A stretch of DNA of 64,000 nucleotides from Siphonodentalium dalli (GCA_032622095.1 CP136066.1:175151164-175215163); one strand, 5' to 3'. Positions 18,422-29,404 are shown, numbered from the stretch's first letter. The notes: generated by a model not told the origin, from the letters alone. Numbers and translations are program-made.

Positions 18422-19747
18422 ATGGCGATGATAAACAAAGATCTATTCCAGGAGGGAATGCCAGAAGAGTTGTCATTGTTTGGTGTACCTGCAACGCAAA
18501 CCGCAGTTGAACAATTATATTATCAAGAAGTTAGACCGATTTCGCAGGTTGTGCAAAATTCTCCGATTGATTTCAACGTGTGCTCACAGAATTCTTTAGA
18601 TTATATTGATCTGCACAACACTAAACTGTATATCAAACTTAATCTTACCAAAGCAGGTTCAGCCAAAATACCATCCACAGAAAAGATTGGGCCTGTTAAC
18701 CTATTTCTTCAGTCCTTATGGTCTCAAATTGATGTTTCGTTCAACTCCAACACTATTACTCCGACAAACACAAATTATGCGTACAGTGCAATGATGCAGA
18801 CTCTGTTGTATGGCAATCAGGCTGCTGCGGACACATATTTGCAAACACAAATGTTTTACAAAGACACAGCCGGAGAAATGGATAATGCTGAGTTGAGAGG
18901 TGGAAACCTAGGATTCTATGAGCGATCAAAGCTCACACAATCCGGAAACACAGTTGAAATGACAGGCTGTTTATTTAATGATTTGTTCAGAATGAAAAAA
19001 TATCTACTTAATGGAATAAATGTTCAACTAAGACTGTACAGAAACAAAAGTAGTTTCTGTTTGATGTCAAAGGAAATTAATCCCGACTATAATGTCAAAA
19101 TACAAGATATTGTACTGCATGTGGCTCGAGTTCTTTTGAACCCTGCATTGTTGTATGCACACGCAGAACTCTTAAAAAGTGCAAATGCCAAATATCTTTT
19201 TAAACGTAGTGATGTCAAAACAAATTCAATATCAACCGGTTTAACCCGGTTTACTTGGGATAATTTATTTCAAGCAAACCGGCCGCTTAAAGTTGCTATA
19301 GGATTAGTTTCATCTGATGCAGTATCGGGGGATTACAAGTTAAATCCCTACAATTTCAAACATTCAAATGTTACTAAGGTGGCCCTTTTTGCAGATGGTC
19401 AACCTGTAGATTCAAGTCCACTGAACCTCAATTTCACAGCGACCACTGCGAAAAATGGTTATATTCCTGCTTATACAAATTTTTTGAAGAACACAGGCAA
19501 CTGGATGAAAAACAAAGGCAGTTTGATAGAACCTTCAGACTATTCAAATGGCTACTGTTTATATGTGTTTGATTTAGAACCATATATGGATCGAAATAAA
19601 TTTATTCCTCTACTGAAAACATCTAATATAAGACTAGATATTCAGTTTTCTTCGCCATTAACTGAAACAACCTCATGTATTGTATATGCTGAATTTTCGG
19701 GATACTTTGAGGTGACTCAAAACCGAGATATTATACACACACAGTAG
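18422..19747 (+). CDS. major capsid protein (double jelly-roll)
   Basis: 441 residues, the same length as in element 1 and collinear throughout: SLFGVPATQTAVEQ, RPISQVVQNSPIDF, EKIGPVNLFLQSLW, YLLNGINVQLRLYR, FTWDNLFQAN, YCLYVFDLEP and LLKTSNIRLDIQF. It is the hexon-like capsid protein. There are no internal stops, so the structural gene is still open. Confidence 0.92.
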   Translation: MAMINKDLFQEGMPEELSLFGVPATQTAVEQLYYQEVRPISQVVQNSPIDFNVCSQNSLDYIDLHNTKLYIKLNLTKAGSAKIPSTEKIGPVNLFLQSLWSQIDVSFNSNTITPTNTNYAYSAMMQTLLYGNQAAADTYLQTQMFYKDTAGEMDNAELRGGNLGFYERSKLTQSGNTVEMTGCLFNDLFRMKKYLLNGINVQLRLYRNKSSFCLMSKEINPDYNVKIQDIVLHVARVLLNPALLYAHAELLKSANAKYLFKRSDVKTNSISTGLTRFTWDNLFQANRPLKVAIGLVSSDAVSGDYKLNPYNFKHSNVTKVALFADGQPVDSSPLNLNFTATTAKNGYIPAYTNFLKNTGNWMKNKGSLIEPSDYSNGYCLYVFDLEPYMDRNKFIPLLKTSNIRLDIQFSSPLTETTSCIVYAEFSGYFEVTQNRDIIHTQ

Positions 19748-19754
19748 CAACACA

Positions 19755-20417
19755 ATGCAAACCTATATTGATGAAAACTCCTTGAAGTTTCAATCACCAA
19801 CAAATATTGCTGTTGTGGGATGTACCAGTAGTGGAAAAACATTCCTCGTCAAAAGGATATTAGAGAATTCAAAAACTATGTTCTCTCAACCTGTGCAAGC
19901 AACCTACCTGTGTTATAATACTTGGCAGCCTCTATACGAGACACTGTCAAAGAATATTGTTTTCTATAAAGGAATACCTTCTAATGAGACAATAGACAAA
20001 TGGTTGCAACAAACTGAAGGTCACAAATTATTAATTCTAGATGATCTGATGTCACAGGTTTGCAACAATCTTGATGTGTTGAATTTATTTACAGTCAAAT
20101 GTCATCATTGTAATGTATCTAATATATTTATTTCACAGAACTTGTTTGCTCAAGGCCGATCTATGAGAACAATTTCCCTTAATACACATTACTTTCTTTT
20201 GTTTGAGAATCGCAGGTGTGTGCAGCAGGTACTCTCATTGGCCAGACAGGCATTTCCTGATAAATATAATTTTTTTCTCGATGCATATTATTCTGCAACT
20301 AAATCTCGTTATGGATATATATTACTTGACTTTCATCCAAAGTCAGACAGACGTTTGCAATTGAGAAGCAAAATATTTCCATCTGAAAACGCTATTATTT
20401 ACGCGTCAAAGGAATGA
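19755..20417 (+). CDS. DNA-packaging ATPase (FtsK/HerA type)
   Basis: 220 residues with Walker A GCTSSGKTF (about residues 22-30), Walker B LLILDDLMS (about 95-103), and the conserved VSNIFISQNLF, LARQAFPDKY and LRSKIFP motifs shared with element 1. It packages DNA into capsids. Unlike element 1, it follows the major capsid gene. Its stop overlaps the next start (ATGA at 20,414-20,417). Confidence 0.93.
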   Translation: MQTYIDENSLKFQSPTNIAVVGCTSSGKTFLVKRILENSKTMFSQPVQATYLCYNTWQPLYETLSKNIVFYKGIPSNETIDKWLQQTEGHKLLILDDLMSQVCNNLDVLNLFTVKCHHCNVSNIFISQNLFAQGRSMRTISLNTHYFLLFENRRCVQQVLSLARQAFPDKYNFFLDAYYSATKSRYGYILLDFHPKSDRRLQLRSKIFPSENAIIYASKE

Positions 20418-20734
20418 AGATTGGAAAATATTTCAACTTCCTCACTTCATTGCTGAGAAGTAAAGTGGATCACAGAAAACTTATTCTACAAAGTTCACCA
20501 AAAGATGCTATCAAATTTCTGGCAGAATGTGTACTCAATATTATTCGTGGAAATATTTCTGTATCACGTGACAGTGAACGAAAATTATATAAATACAGAG
20601 CAATCTTAAGAGAAATTGTTCAAAAGAATGTGCCTTTGACAGTGCGCAGACAAAAACTAACTCAAGTTATACATCTGCTGACAATAGTGATCAGAGCTGT
20701 TTTACGCTTATTTACAGAATGTCAAGGAAATTGA
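20414..20734 (+). CDS. small conserved helical Polinton protein
   Basis: A 106-residue basic helical protein, counterpart of 4094-4417 in element 1 (SERKLYKYRAILREIVQK, then a basic stretch and hydrophobic C-terminus ending AVLRLF). It overlaps the ATPase stop at its start and the next gene by 16 bases at its end. Function unknown; a capsid core or membrane-active role is a guess based on charge and the hydrophobic tail. Confidence 0.6.
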   Translation: MKIGKYFNFLTSLLRSKVDHRKLILQSSPKDAIKFLAECVLNIIRGNISVSRDSERKLYKYRAILREIVQKNVPLTVRRQKLTQVIHLLTIVIRAVLRLFTECQGN

Positions 20735-21048
20735 TACTTATTCCGGAAGAAGAACATGTTAGTATGTGTCAAAAGCTGAACAATGATAAACAAAGTGTTG
20801 ATATTTCTATGTCACAAATAGAAAAGAGTGACTACTACAAACAAAACTGTCAGCCGGTTTGTTCAGAAACTATATCCAATGAGTGTACCAAAGACAGCAA
20901 ATCACAAATAGAAAACAGTGACTACTACAAACAAAACTGTCAGCCAGATTGTTCAGAGGCTATATCCAATGAGTGTATCAAAGACTGCAAACCAACTGCC
21001 AAAATATCCAAAATAAAAAAACAAAAAATCAAATGGCTCACTTTGTGA
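20719..21048 (+). CDS. small Polinton protein with internal duplication
   Basis: A 109-residue protein. The N-terminus RKLILIPEEEH matches the element 1 gene at 2625. The middle is two near-identical copies of a roughly 31-residue unit (SQIE-SDYYKQNCQP-CSE-ISNEC-KD), each with three Cys in most positions. The C-terminus is basic and ends KIKWLTL, matching the alternative-frame end in element 1. Function unknown. Confidence 0.6.
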   Translation: MSRKLILIPEEEHVSMCQKLNNDKQSVDISMSQIEKSDYYKQNCQPVCSETISNECTKDSKSQIENSDYYKQNCQPDCSEAISNECIKDCKPTAKISKIKKQKIKWLTL

Positions 21049-21515
21049 ATGTATTGATGGTATGCAAACTACTATTTATATATACATATAACACATACAT
21101 ATATATATCTATATATTCTTTCCCTTTTTTTGTAAATATTTATATGTAGTTACTTTTCGTTTGTTTGTATTAAACTGTTTTGTAAATAGATTCATGTTTA
21201 GTTCAACAAATTCCCAATGATATTTATATCAAACAAAAATCAGGGGGGGATTGTTACAAACAATATTTGCATAAATGTTTATATATATTTAATGTTGGTA
21301 TATGCAAATTAGCAGCTGTTAACTTACTGAGCTGTGCCACTCTTATACAAGCTGAAGTTTGCTATATATTGATATTGTCTATGTAAACAATGTTTGTGTC
21401 TGTTGGGTATATTTTAGCTTATAGTTACACCAAATGGTTCACTATATATTTATTCTGAATAAGCACAAAGACTGCTTGATAACTATCACAGGATTATTTT
21501 TGTGTAAACCACGTT
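21049..21515. other. intergenic gap before the zinc-finger/polymerase genes
   Basis: About 470 AT-rich bases with several TATATATA strings and a G-run near 21,243. No ORF with support. It separates the tightly packed structural genes from the replication genes and probably carries the polymerase promoter. Confidence 0.35.
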
Positions 21516-22040
21516 ATGCAGAACCAAGAGGCACAAAATGTTTCAACTCCCAGATTTGATTGTGACAAATGTAATAGAACTTATGCAAATCATAGCTCGT
21601 TGAGGAAACACAAGATTATGCATGATGAGGATTATATATGTGAATTGTGCAACAAAGAGTTTAAGACAAATGAAACTTTGAGTAGACATCTCAGGAATAT
21701 TCACAAAAGAGAGCCAAGAAAAAGGCAGAAAGTTGAATCGATTCAGAGCTCAAATAGAACAACAACACAACCGCCAAAAGTTGAAACGATTCAGAGCTCA
21801 AATAGAACAATACAACCACCAACTATCATTAATCAAGTTCTTAATGATAGTATATCAGCAGAGGGACAATCGAATGACTCTAGTGACAGTGAACTGGAAA
21901 ATGAAACTTCAGCGTTGAATAAGATTGTGACTGTGGTGAAAATTAAACCAGCAAACAGGCCGGAAACAGATGATATGATTGTGTTTTTCGCTAACAACAG
22001 AAAAAAGATTTTGACCATTCTGGAGGAAAAAATGCAGTGA
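21516..22040 (+). CDS. C2H2 zinc-finger protein preceding, and in frame with, the polymerase
   Basis: 174 residues with two C2H2 fingers: FDCDKCNRTYANHSSLRKH and YICELCNKEFKTNETLSRH (about residues 13-60). A basic patch follows, then a 14-residue duplicated motif (VESIQSSNRTT / VETIQSSNRTI) and a Ser/Glu-rich tail. It ends in TGA at 22,038-22,040, and the polymerase ATG at 22,050 is in the same frame 9 bases later. In element 1 the fingers are part of the polymerase, so this looks like the N-terminal module of the same protein, split by a stop or made separately. Confidence 0.7.
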   Translation: MQNQEAQNVSTPRFDCDKCNRTYANHSSLRKHKIMHDEDYICELCNKEFKTNETLSRHLRNIHKREPRKRQKVESIQSSNRTTTQPPKVETIQSSNRTIQPPTIINQVLNDSISAEGQSNDSSDSELENETSALNKIVTVVKIKPANRPETDDMIVFFANNRKKILTILEEKMQ

Positions 22041-22049
22041 TATAATGGA

Positions 22050-25000
22050 ATGAAATGGCATCTCAGTCTGTGCATTTCAATGTTCAAGCCAAGCGATGAG
22101 CAGGGTGGAGAGGATAGTGTTATAGAGACACACTTTCGAACGCAACTATTCAAGTGTGTGACCAGTGATCAATTGGACATTGCCGATATTAATACTGGGT
22201 TTCACAAAATGTTCGAATCATTCAACACCTTTATACATAGGGGCAGTGGTTGGAGAATAAGGAGAATACAGCATTTGGATATCAGTATGGCAATGTATAA
22301 ACCTTTGTCAGCCAGCAGCTATATAGCAACGCCAAGCGAGCTAACTCATTCACGATCGATAATCAATGTAGTAAACAATGATGAATACTGCTTCGTGTGG
22401 GCTGTTTTGGCTAGTGTACACCGAAAAATGAACAATCCGAACCGTGTGAGCACTTATTTGCCATACAAAGACAGCCTTCGGTTGAACGGATTGACTTTTC
22501 CAATGAAAATAGAAGATATCACAAAGTTTGAGCGGATGAACAATATATCTGTGAGCGTATTTGGCTATGAGGACAAACAGGTGTTCCCTTTAAGGATAAC
22601 TAATATATATCCTCCAAACGAGCCTCACGCAGACCTGCTATTGTTTCACAATGAAGATAAAACACATTATACATGTATAAAAGATTTGGATAGACTCTTA
22701 ACAAGATTCAAAAGGCAAACATCACACAAGAACTATTTTTTCTGTAGATTTTGTCTGTGCTCATTTCGAACTTGGACTGACAGGGACGCACATATGCAGG
22801 AGTGTCAAGCTTTCGGCTTTCAAAAAACCTGTTATCCTGCAGAAAAGGATAAAATTGTGCGATTCAATGAATACAACAAAAAATTTGTAATCCCATTCTG
22901 CATCTATGCTGACCTGGAAACGACTGTTGAGCAAATTAGCAAATGCGACCCAAACCCTGACATTTCCTCCAGCACACCATATGCAAATCTCAATCCACTC
23001 AGTTTTGGAAACAAACGTGTTTGCAAGGTGGATGAGACCTATACAAAACCTACATTTATCAATAGCTCAGACACTGGTGTTATAGACTATTTTCTAGAAA
23101 AACTATTTGAGGAGGTTGAAAGTATTTTAGAGGAAACAGCTGATATGATCATCACGGAAAAGCAGCAAATGGACTTTGAAGCAGCAACGGAATGTTATAA
23201 TTGCAATAGAAAGTTTAACGAAAACAGAAGGAAATGCCGCCACCACTGCCATGTCAGCGGGCTCTACAACGGACCCAGTTGCGATGGCTGTAATTTGCAT
23301 CTCAAAGCGCCTTTATTTATTCCCGTGATTATGCACAATCTTCGTGGATTTGATTCGCATCTTATATGTCAAGCTATGGGAAAGTTCGGCGAACCTATTA
23401 CATGTATACCCAATAATATGGAAAAATATCTGTCTTTCAGTATAGGAAAATTACGCTTTATCGACTCTTATCAATTTTTGAACGCATCGCTGGAGACGCT
23501 GGTAGAAAACTTGAAAGACTTTGACAACTATAATTTTCCTTATCTAAATGATGAGGGATTCACACCTGAACAATGCAATTTGCTCAAGAGGAAAGGTGTA
23601 TACTTCTATGAGTATGTCACATCAGTAAATGTGTTTGGTGAAACGAAACTTCCGGAAAAGGACAAATTTTACAACAAAATGACAGAAAGTAATATTACTG
23701 ATTCAGAATATCAACATGCCCACAATGTTTGGACCAAATTCAATATGAAAAATCTGGGCGACTACCATGATCTTTATTTAAAAAGTGATGTCTGTTTGTT
23801 AGCCTGTGTATTTGAACAGTTTCGAGATATCTGCTATCAGTACTATGGTCTGGATACCCTCCATTTCTATTCTGCTCCAGGTTATAGTTGGAGTGCAATG
23901 CTCTTAAAAACTGATGCCGAATTTGAGCTTATAACTGATCCTGATCAGTACATTTTCTTCGAAAAGGGAATAAGAGGCGGAATTTCCTGCATAACACAGC
24001 GATTTGCAGAGGCCAACAATAAATATATAGGCGAAAGTTATGATACAACACAAGAAACATCCTATGTCGCATCATACGATGCTAATAATTTATATGGGTG
24101 GAGTCAATGTCAACCAATGCCATATCGCTCATTTCAATTCTTGACTCAAGAGGAAATAAGCAATTTGGACATCAGTTCAATAGCTTTTGATGACAAACAT
24201 GGATATGTGCTAGAAGTTGATCTAGAGTACCCAGAACATCTACATGATACGCACAACTGCTATCCACTGGCTGTTGAGCGACGCCGTTGTGACTTTGATG
24301 AAATTTCGCAATATAGTCAGCAGCTATGGCGTTTGCATAATGGAGATGCCAAATTCCATACCACAGAAAAACTAGTGTTAACATTATATCATAAACAACA
24401 TTATATTATTCACTACAAAAATCTGCAACAGTGTCTGGAGTTGGGACTCAAGTTGAAAAAAATTCACAGAGTGTTACGTTTTGAACAAAAACGTATTCTC
24501 AAACCATATATCGACTTTAACACACAAAAGCGAGCCGAAGCTAAAAATGCCACTGAAAAATTTATATTCAAACTCTTGAATGTGTCGATATATGGAAAGG
24601 CTCTCGAAAATGTTCGAGGAAGGGTGAATATTTCATTAATAAATAATGAACACAAATTGAGAAAATATATATCAAAACCATCATTCAAACGTTTTGAGAT
24701 TTTTAATAATGACTTGGTTGGAGTTGAATGCAGCAAAGTGAAACTCGTTTTGAACAAACCAGTCTATCTCGGATTCGCAATTCTGGAATTATCAAAGTAT
24801 TTGATGTATGATTTTCACTACAACTATATTAAAAAACTGTATGGTGAGAATGCAAAATTATTATTCACCGACACAGACTCTTTGACCTATCATGTGAAGT
24901 GTGAGGATATTTATAATGATATGTTACAAAACAAAGAACTGTTTGACACCAGCAACTATGATAAAGACCACTTTTTATACAGCAGTGACAACAAGGCCCA

Positions 25001-25352
25001 AGTTGGGTTAATGAAAGATGAATCTTATGGTATACCAATAAAGAGCTTTTGTGGACTTCGCTCTAAAGTGTATGCATATTGCTATGGCGATACTGAGAAA
25101 AGAAGAGCGAAGGGAGTTGTTAGAGGCGATCAAAAACTGAAATTTGTTGACTATTACAATTGTTTGTTTGGAAATACAGACAAGACAATGTGTAGGTTCA
25201 ACAGAATTTTGAGCAAGAAACACCAACTTTTTTGCACACATATAAATAAACGCGCCCTGAGTGCATTTGATGACAAGCGATATATTGCAGATAATGGCAT
25301 CACCACACTCAGCTTTGGCCATTATGCTATTCAGTATAATACCCAAAGTTAG
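22050..25352 (+). CDS. protein-primed family B DNA polymerase
   Basis: 1,100 residues. An N-terminal region (GSGWRIRRIQHLDI, NDEYCFVWAVLASVH) and a Cys-rich patch precede the exonuclease with YADLET (about 22,901-22,923), NLRGFDSH and YLKSDVCLL. Palm motifs are DANNLYGWSQ (about 24,079), NVSIYG (about 24,577), DTDS (24,870-24,881) and LRSKVYAY. All catalytic residues are present. It belongs to a different Polinton polymerase branch from that of element 1: DANNLYGW versus DANALYLN, and a much shorter N-terminus. It would copy the element from its terminal protein. Confidence 0.92.
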   Translation: MKWHLSLCISMFKPSDEQGGEDSVIETHFRTQLFKCVTSDQLDIADINTGFHKMFESFNTFIHRGSGWRIRRIQHLDISMAMYKPLSASSYIATPSELTHSRSIINVVNNDEYCFVWAVLASVHRKMNNPNRVSTYLPYKDSLRLNGLTFPMKIEDITKFERMNNISVSVFGYEDKQVFPLRITNIYPPNEPHADLLLFHNEDKTHYTCIKDLDRLLTRFKRQTSHKNYFFCRFCLCSFRTWTDRDAHMQECQAFGFQKTCYPAEKDKIVRFNEYNKKFVIPFCIYADLETTVEQISKCDPNPDISSSTPYANLNPLSFGNKRVCKVDETYTKPTFINSSDTGVIDYFLEKLFEEVESILEETADMIITEKQQMDFEAATECYNCNRKFNENRRKCRHHCHVSGLYNGPSCDGCNLHLKAPLFIPVIMHNLRGFDSHLICQAMGKFGEPITCIPNNMEKYLSFSIGKLRFIDSYQFLNASLETLVENLKDFDNYNFPYLNDEGFTPEQCNLLKRKGVYFYEYVTSVNVFGETKLPEKDKFYNKMTESNITDSEYQHAHNVWTKFNMKNLGDYHDLYLKSDVCLLACVFEQFRDICYQYYGLDTLHFYSAPGYSWSAMLLKTDAEFELITDPDQYIFFEKGIRGGISCITQRFAEANNKYIGESYDTTQETSYVASYDANNLYGWSQCQPMPYRSFQFLTQEEISNLDISSIAFDDKHGYVLEVDLEYPEHLHDTHNCYPLAVERRRCDFDEISQYSQQLWRLHNGDAKFHTTEKLVLTLYHKQHYIIHYKNLQQCLELGLKLKKIHRVLRFEQKRILKPYIDFNTQKRAEAKNATEKFIFKLLNVSIYGKALENVRGRVNISLINNEHKLRKYISKPSFKRFEIFNNDLVGVECSKVKLVLNKPVYLGFAILELSKYLMYDFHYNYIKKLYGENAKLLFTDTDSLTYHVKCEDIYNDMLQNKELFDTSNYDKDHFLYSSDNKAQVGLMKDESYGIPIKSFCGLRSKVYAYCYGDTEKRRAKGVVRGDQKLKFVDYYNCLFGNTDKTMCRFNRILSKKHQLFCTHINKRALSAFDDKRYIADNGITTLSFGHYAIQYNTQS

Positions 25353-25617
25353 TGGAAGTGGTTTATTAATATTAGAGGCCTTTTGGTTTCAAATTCTGCA
25401 CACTTAGTCATCCACATGCACACAGCGCACTGTAAACTTGATCATTGATCTATATAGTTTGTGGAGGAAAAATATTAATTTGCAAACAATATGTAATATA
25501 TTGTATTCTAATATACGCAACCACCTTTATCGGTGAACTGATGTCATTCCTTGCATATATAGGTCAATAGTCATATATTATATGTTGAACAGATATTGAA
25601 ATATACTGAAAATAAAG

Positions 25618-25873
25618 GGAGACTGTACCTAAACCCGGCTATTTATCTTAGGGAGGCTCATATCTTGCTATATGGTGTTTGAAATTGATCAACTAAACAC
25701 ATTGGTGCATACTTTGTTTTCATTCCTGACTCAAATTGAATATATATCGATTCAATTTGAGTCAGGAATGAAAACAAAGTACATCAATGTGCTTAGTTGT
25801 TAAATTTCGTTCACCATATAGTAAGAAATGTGTCTCCCTAAGATGAATATCTGGATTTAGTTACAGTGGGCCC
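25618..25873. repeat. near-perfect 256-bp palindrome (MITE-like)
   Basis: The arms of about 120 bp pair along their length around a centre near 25,748 (ATATATATCGAT). Outer ends read ACTGTAACTAAA-type on both strands. It starts 265 bases after the polymerase stop, so it could form a long hairpin in the polymerase 3' UTR. Confidence 0.8.
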
Positions 25874-27046
25874 CTTTTAACAGCAGTTATACAAATATAT
25901 ATATAAAATATATAAAAATATATAAATAAAGAGCAAAACATTTGCACTAGAGCTGTACTTTATACTGATTAAATATGTCCTGACTGATATAACGCTTAGT
26001 TGAAAAGACTAAAATTTAGCAAAATCTCTTTATTAACCAAGACTTGTTTCTTTCTTTTTTTTGTGAACAATAGCATGCACGGTTTATAAGTCACTTTTTT
26101 TTATTTTATTTTATTTTTTTTTTTGCAATTTTCTGAAACAAAATTGAGACTATATTACAACTTGACATATTGTTTAAAATTTTTATTTTTTTTAATTTTT
26201 TTTTGCGGTTTGCAGTTTGATAGTAATAAATCAGTCAGGATATCTTTAACCACAACACATCTGTATATCCATATGAGGTAGACTGATAAATTTGAAAAGA
26301 AAACAGTTATTAGCTGTTCCAACCTACAAATAAATAAATAGGAATAAAGTAGTTAACATCGTTCCATTTATAAAAAAATGGGTTATATATCACAATTCAA
26401 GTGACTAAAACAAGAAATACAAACAACATTATTTACAGTGATTGATCAGCAAAGTTGAACAAACTATAGTGCATATTTGCATGAGGTAGACTGACAAACA
26501 TCTCAAAATGCTGTTAAATATCTCTTAGATTCCTAGTTATTCGATTGTAGGAATGTGAATAGACAAAAGGAGTGCTAAATTTGTAGGGAGTTCACATTGC
26601 TAAGAGAACAGTTTTTTTTTTATTATTTTAACTGTTCAAACCTACAAATGGACTATATATCACAATCCAAATGGCTGTTTTAGTTAAACTATGTCAGGTG
26701 CAACAGCATACAAACACCTATTTTCCAACACCAAATATTAAGTTTGGTTTCTGACTACATTTTAAGAAATCTGACTTAGAAGCCTATTTGTTTGTGCACT
26801 CAATTTGCTGAGTTCAGAATAATAAGAACATCAAGTTTTCAACTATTATCTGTTTAATCCCACAGATGAATAAATAGGAATAAAGAAGATAATAGTGTCA
26901 ACCCAGTTGTAAGAGGACTTACATATCAAATGTCAGATGTCAGATATCGAGTGAACAAATGTATAGTATAATGACTGTTAACGTATGTGCAGAATATACA
27001 TGTTTGCAAAAAATATTGTGCGTTTTGGGATTCGCAAAATAATTTC

Positions 27047-27272
27047 CTCATCAAGCCTTGAAATAGGGTGTCTGTCATTTGCAGAATGAGGTCCATAGAG
27101 GGCGAATTTAGTGATACTACCCCGTATAGCAAGCTAGCATCACCAAATTCACTCTCTGGGAAACCTCATTCTACTGAGACATAGTGGGCTAGCATCACCA
27201 AATTCACCCTCTGATAAACATCATTCTGCAAATGACAGACATCCTATTTCAAGGATTGTTCCTCATACTCTG
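27047..27272. repeat. inverted repeat with arms of about 70 bp
   Basis: The left arm includes GGGTGTCTGTCATTTGCAGA; the right arm holds its complement near 27,215-27,250. The right half contains two copies of a CTAGCATCACCAAATTCAC segment. Consistent with a rearranged MITE. Confidence 0.7.
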
Positions 27273-27543
27273 AATGTATATAAATATCAGTGAACAGTTC
27301 ATAATAGATGAGGAATAATGGTCAATTCTGATCAGTCAAATTGAGAGTTTGCCATAATTATTTAACAATATGTTTAAACACTGTGTTCCCTTTGTAGAAC
27401 GTAAATTTATAAAAAATGTTTATAAAAAATAAACGTAACTAGTAAACAAACAAAAATAAGAGAAAAATAAATCAACAGTATTTACAGTGTTTGTTCATAT
27501 ATATTTTGCAAATTGTGTCGCTAGTATTTTTCATTTGTTTTGA

Positions 27544-27725
27544 AATTAAGATACCTTTAAGAACAAAATGTGCTTTGTCACCAATGTACACAGAAATATT
27601 GTTGCTATTTCACATGAAAGTAATACCACCAAAGAAAATTAAGGCACCTTTAAGCACAAAATGTGCTTTGTAACCAAGGTATACAGAAATATTGTTGCTA
27701 TTTGACATGAAAGTAATAACACCTA
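27544..27725. repeat. direct repeat, two units of about 95 bp
   Basis: The segment with CTTTAAGAACAAAATGTGCT and ACAGAAATATTGTTGCTATT occurs twice in tandem with about 90 percent identity by eye. Confidence 0.75.
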
Positions 27726-28248
27726 AGATTGTGTTTGGTTTGACAGACAAACTCCTTGTAAATAAATATGCCTTCATATATTTGTGATAAACATAAAATA
27801 AATCAATATTCAGCTGGTAATGAACTGTTGTTTTCCTTGCTTAAATATTAAAAGTCCTATCAACTCCATGCCATAGTATTACAATATGTTTTATTGGACA
27901 CTTATTGTGAGTTTAAGTAGACAATATACCAGCAACCAGGTGTGAAATATAACCAGAACCCTTCTAACAATAGACATGTTGTAGGTGATTTGACACATTT
28001 AACCCTTTCATTATACCAACATTGATGGTGCAGCATTAACAATACTGTGTCAATGCTTTCTCCTATATATATATATATGTATCTTCCAGTGGGATATGCC
28101 CAATATATAAGAAAATATATTGGCACAGAATTTCAAAACAAAAAACAAAAAAACAAAAAAATTAGACAGTTCAGTGAAATACAGAAGTTTACTGTTTGTA
28201 AAGAACTGCAATATTACTGTTTGTAAACTACAAGATTTAAAGGTGTTC

Positions 28249-28619
28249 AATCCTATATTACTATTTGTTTGGCTTTGAGGGGTAAAAAATATTTGATTTG
28301 AGTCGAGGAACCTACCAATTAACACACAGGGTGAACAGATATGGATATTTGAATTTTCATTAATTCTATTTTTTCTGTCCCAGAACACAGACAAATTTGC
28401 GTTATTATTACCACTTGATTTTAGAGTTACCCATCCTTGTCTGTTTGAATAGTGTTTTGGTGTTCACATTTCGAGCAAATTACGAAGGTAAGGTTTCATC
28501 TCGAGAAAATAACAAATTTAAAAAAACAATATCTAATGACTGCAAGCTTTGTTTGATAGGTTCCTCGACTCAAATCAAATATTTTTTACCCTCAAAGCCA
28601 AATAAATAGTAATATAGGA
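28249..28619. repeat. MITE with terminal inverted repeats of about 60 bp
   Basis: The left arm (28,249-28,312) containing TTGATTTGAGTCGAGGAACC is complemented at 28,558-28,619. The spacer of about 245 bp has no coding signal. Confidence 0.78.
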
Positions 28620-28762
28620 CCCACTGTTCGGTTTGTTGATGTTGGAGTCTGTTGAGATGGGGAACCCTCTGATCGGATTGAATACCTTTAATAAGTTATT
28701 AGTTTGGTGAAATAAAAAGTTGTTAATAAAGCTGAAAAGACTCATTCTCGCCAATAAAAAAG

Positions 28763-28936
28763 TGCTGAAAGGGAAATCAGGTTTTGAAAATGTACCGAAT
28801 GGTACACAGGGGGTTGAAAACTCATTCTAAATCACTTTTAGTTTTCATGTCTGACTACATACATACGTTAGTGCTGATCACAAACCCCTGTGTACCATTC
28901 GGCACATTTTCAAAACCTGGAATACCTTCAGCACTT
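28763..28936. repeat. short MITE with inverted ends
   Basis: The ends AGTGCTGAAGG-like and a 25-bp segment containing ATGTACCGAATGGTACACAG are complemented at about 28,885-28,936. Total about 174 bp. Confidence 0.72.
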
Positions 28937-29396
28937 GTGTTAGAAAAAAAAAAAGTTTGTACAGTCTGACACACAAAAGAGTTCTAACAGCTGAATAGCC
29001 CTAAATAAGTTAATCTATAATCGCTCTGACCAAAAATATTCTATATAGATTAACACTAGGATTTCAAATATGAACTAAACAAGTTGTTCACCTCCTACTA
29101 GTATCTTAACATCATTCCTTTGGAGTTACTGTTTTAGTATTTTGTTTTTTTTAATATAGCTAAATGGGGGTTAAGCCATATACTAAAATAGTTGGTATTG
29201 CCAAGTTTCACACCCCATTTGTCAGTCATAATTTTGCGTGTGCTCTTACTGTTTGTTTTTTTTTTATTAACACAGAGTTTTATAGTTATAGTCTGTTTAG
29301 GCACTAAGACAAAAGCAAAATATGCGAATTACTGTTTGCGTAGGTACAAAGACCATGGACATGTTAGGACACAACATGAATTTATGATAGACCTGT

Positions 29397-29404
29397 TATA
29401 AAAG
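29397..29404 (+). promoter_or_regulatory. TATA box of the spliced plus-strand gene
   Basis: TATAAAAG lies 48 bases before the ATG at 29,452, the expected spacing for a core promoter with a short leader. It supports the gene start chosen here. Confidence 0.6.

Larger units (their letters stand above)
25353..29396. other. gene-poor half of element 2, MITE-rich
   Basis: No gene with support in four kilobases. It holds several palindromic or inverted-repeat elements listed separately, a direct repeat at 27,544-27,725, and AT-rich filler. The short frames here fall in the repeats and look random. Confidence 0.5.
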
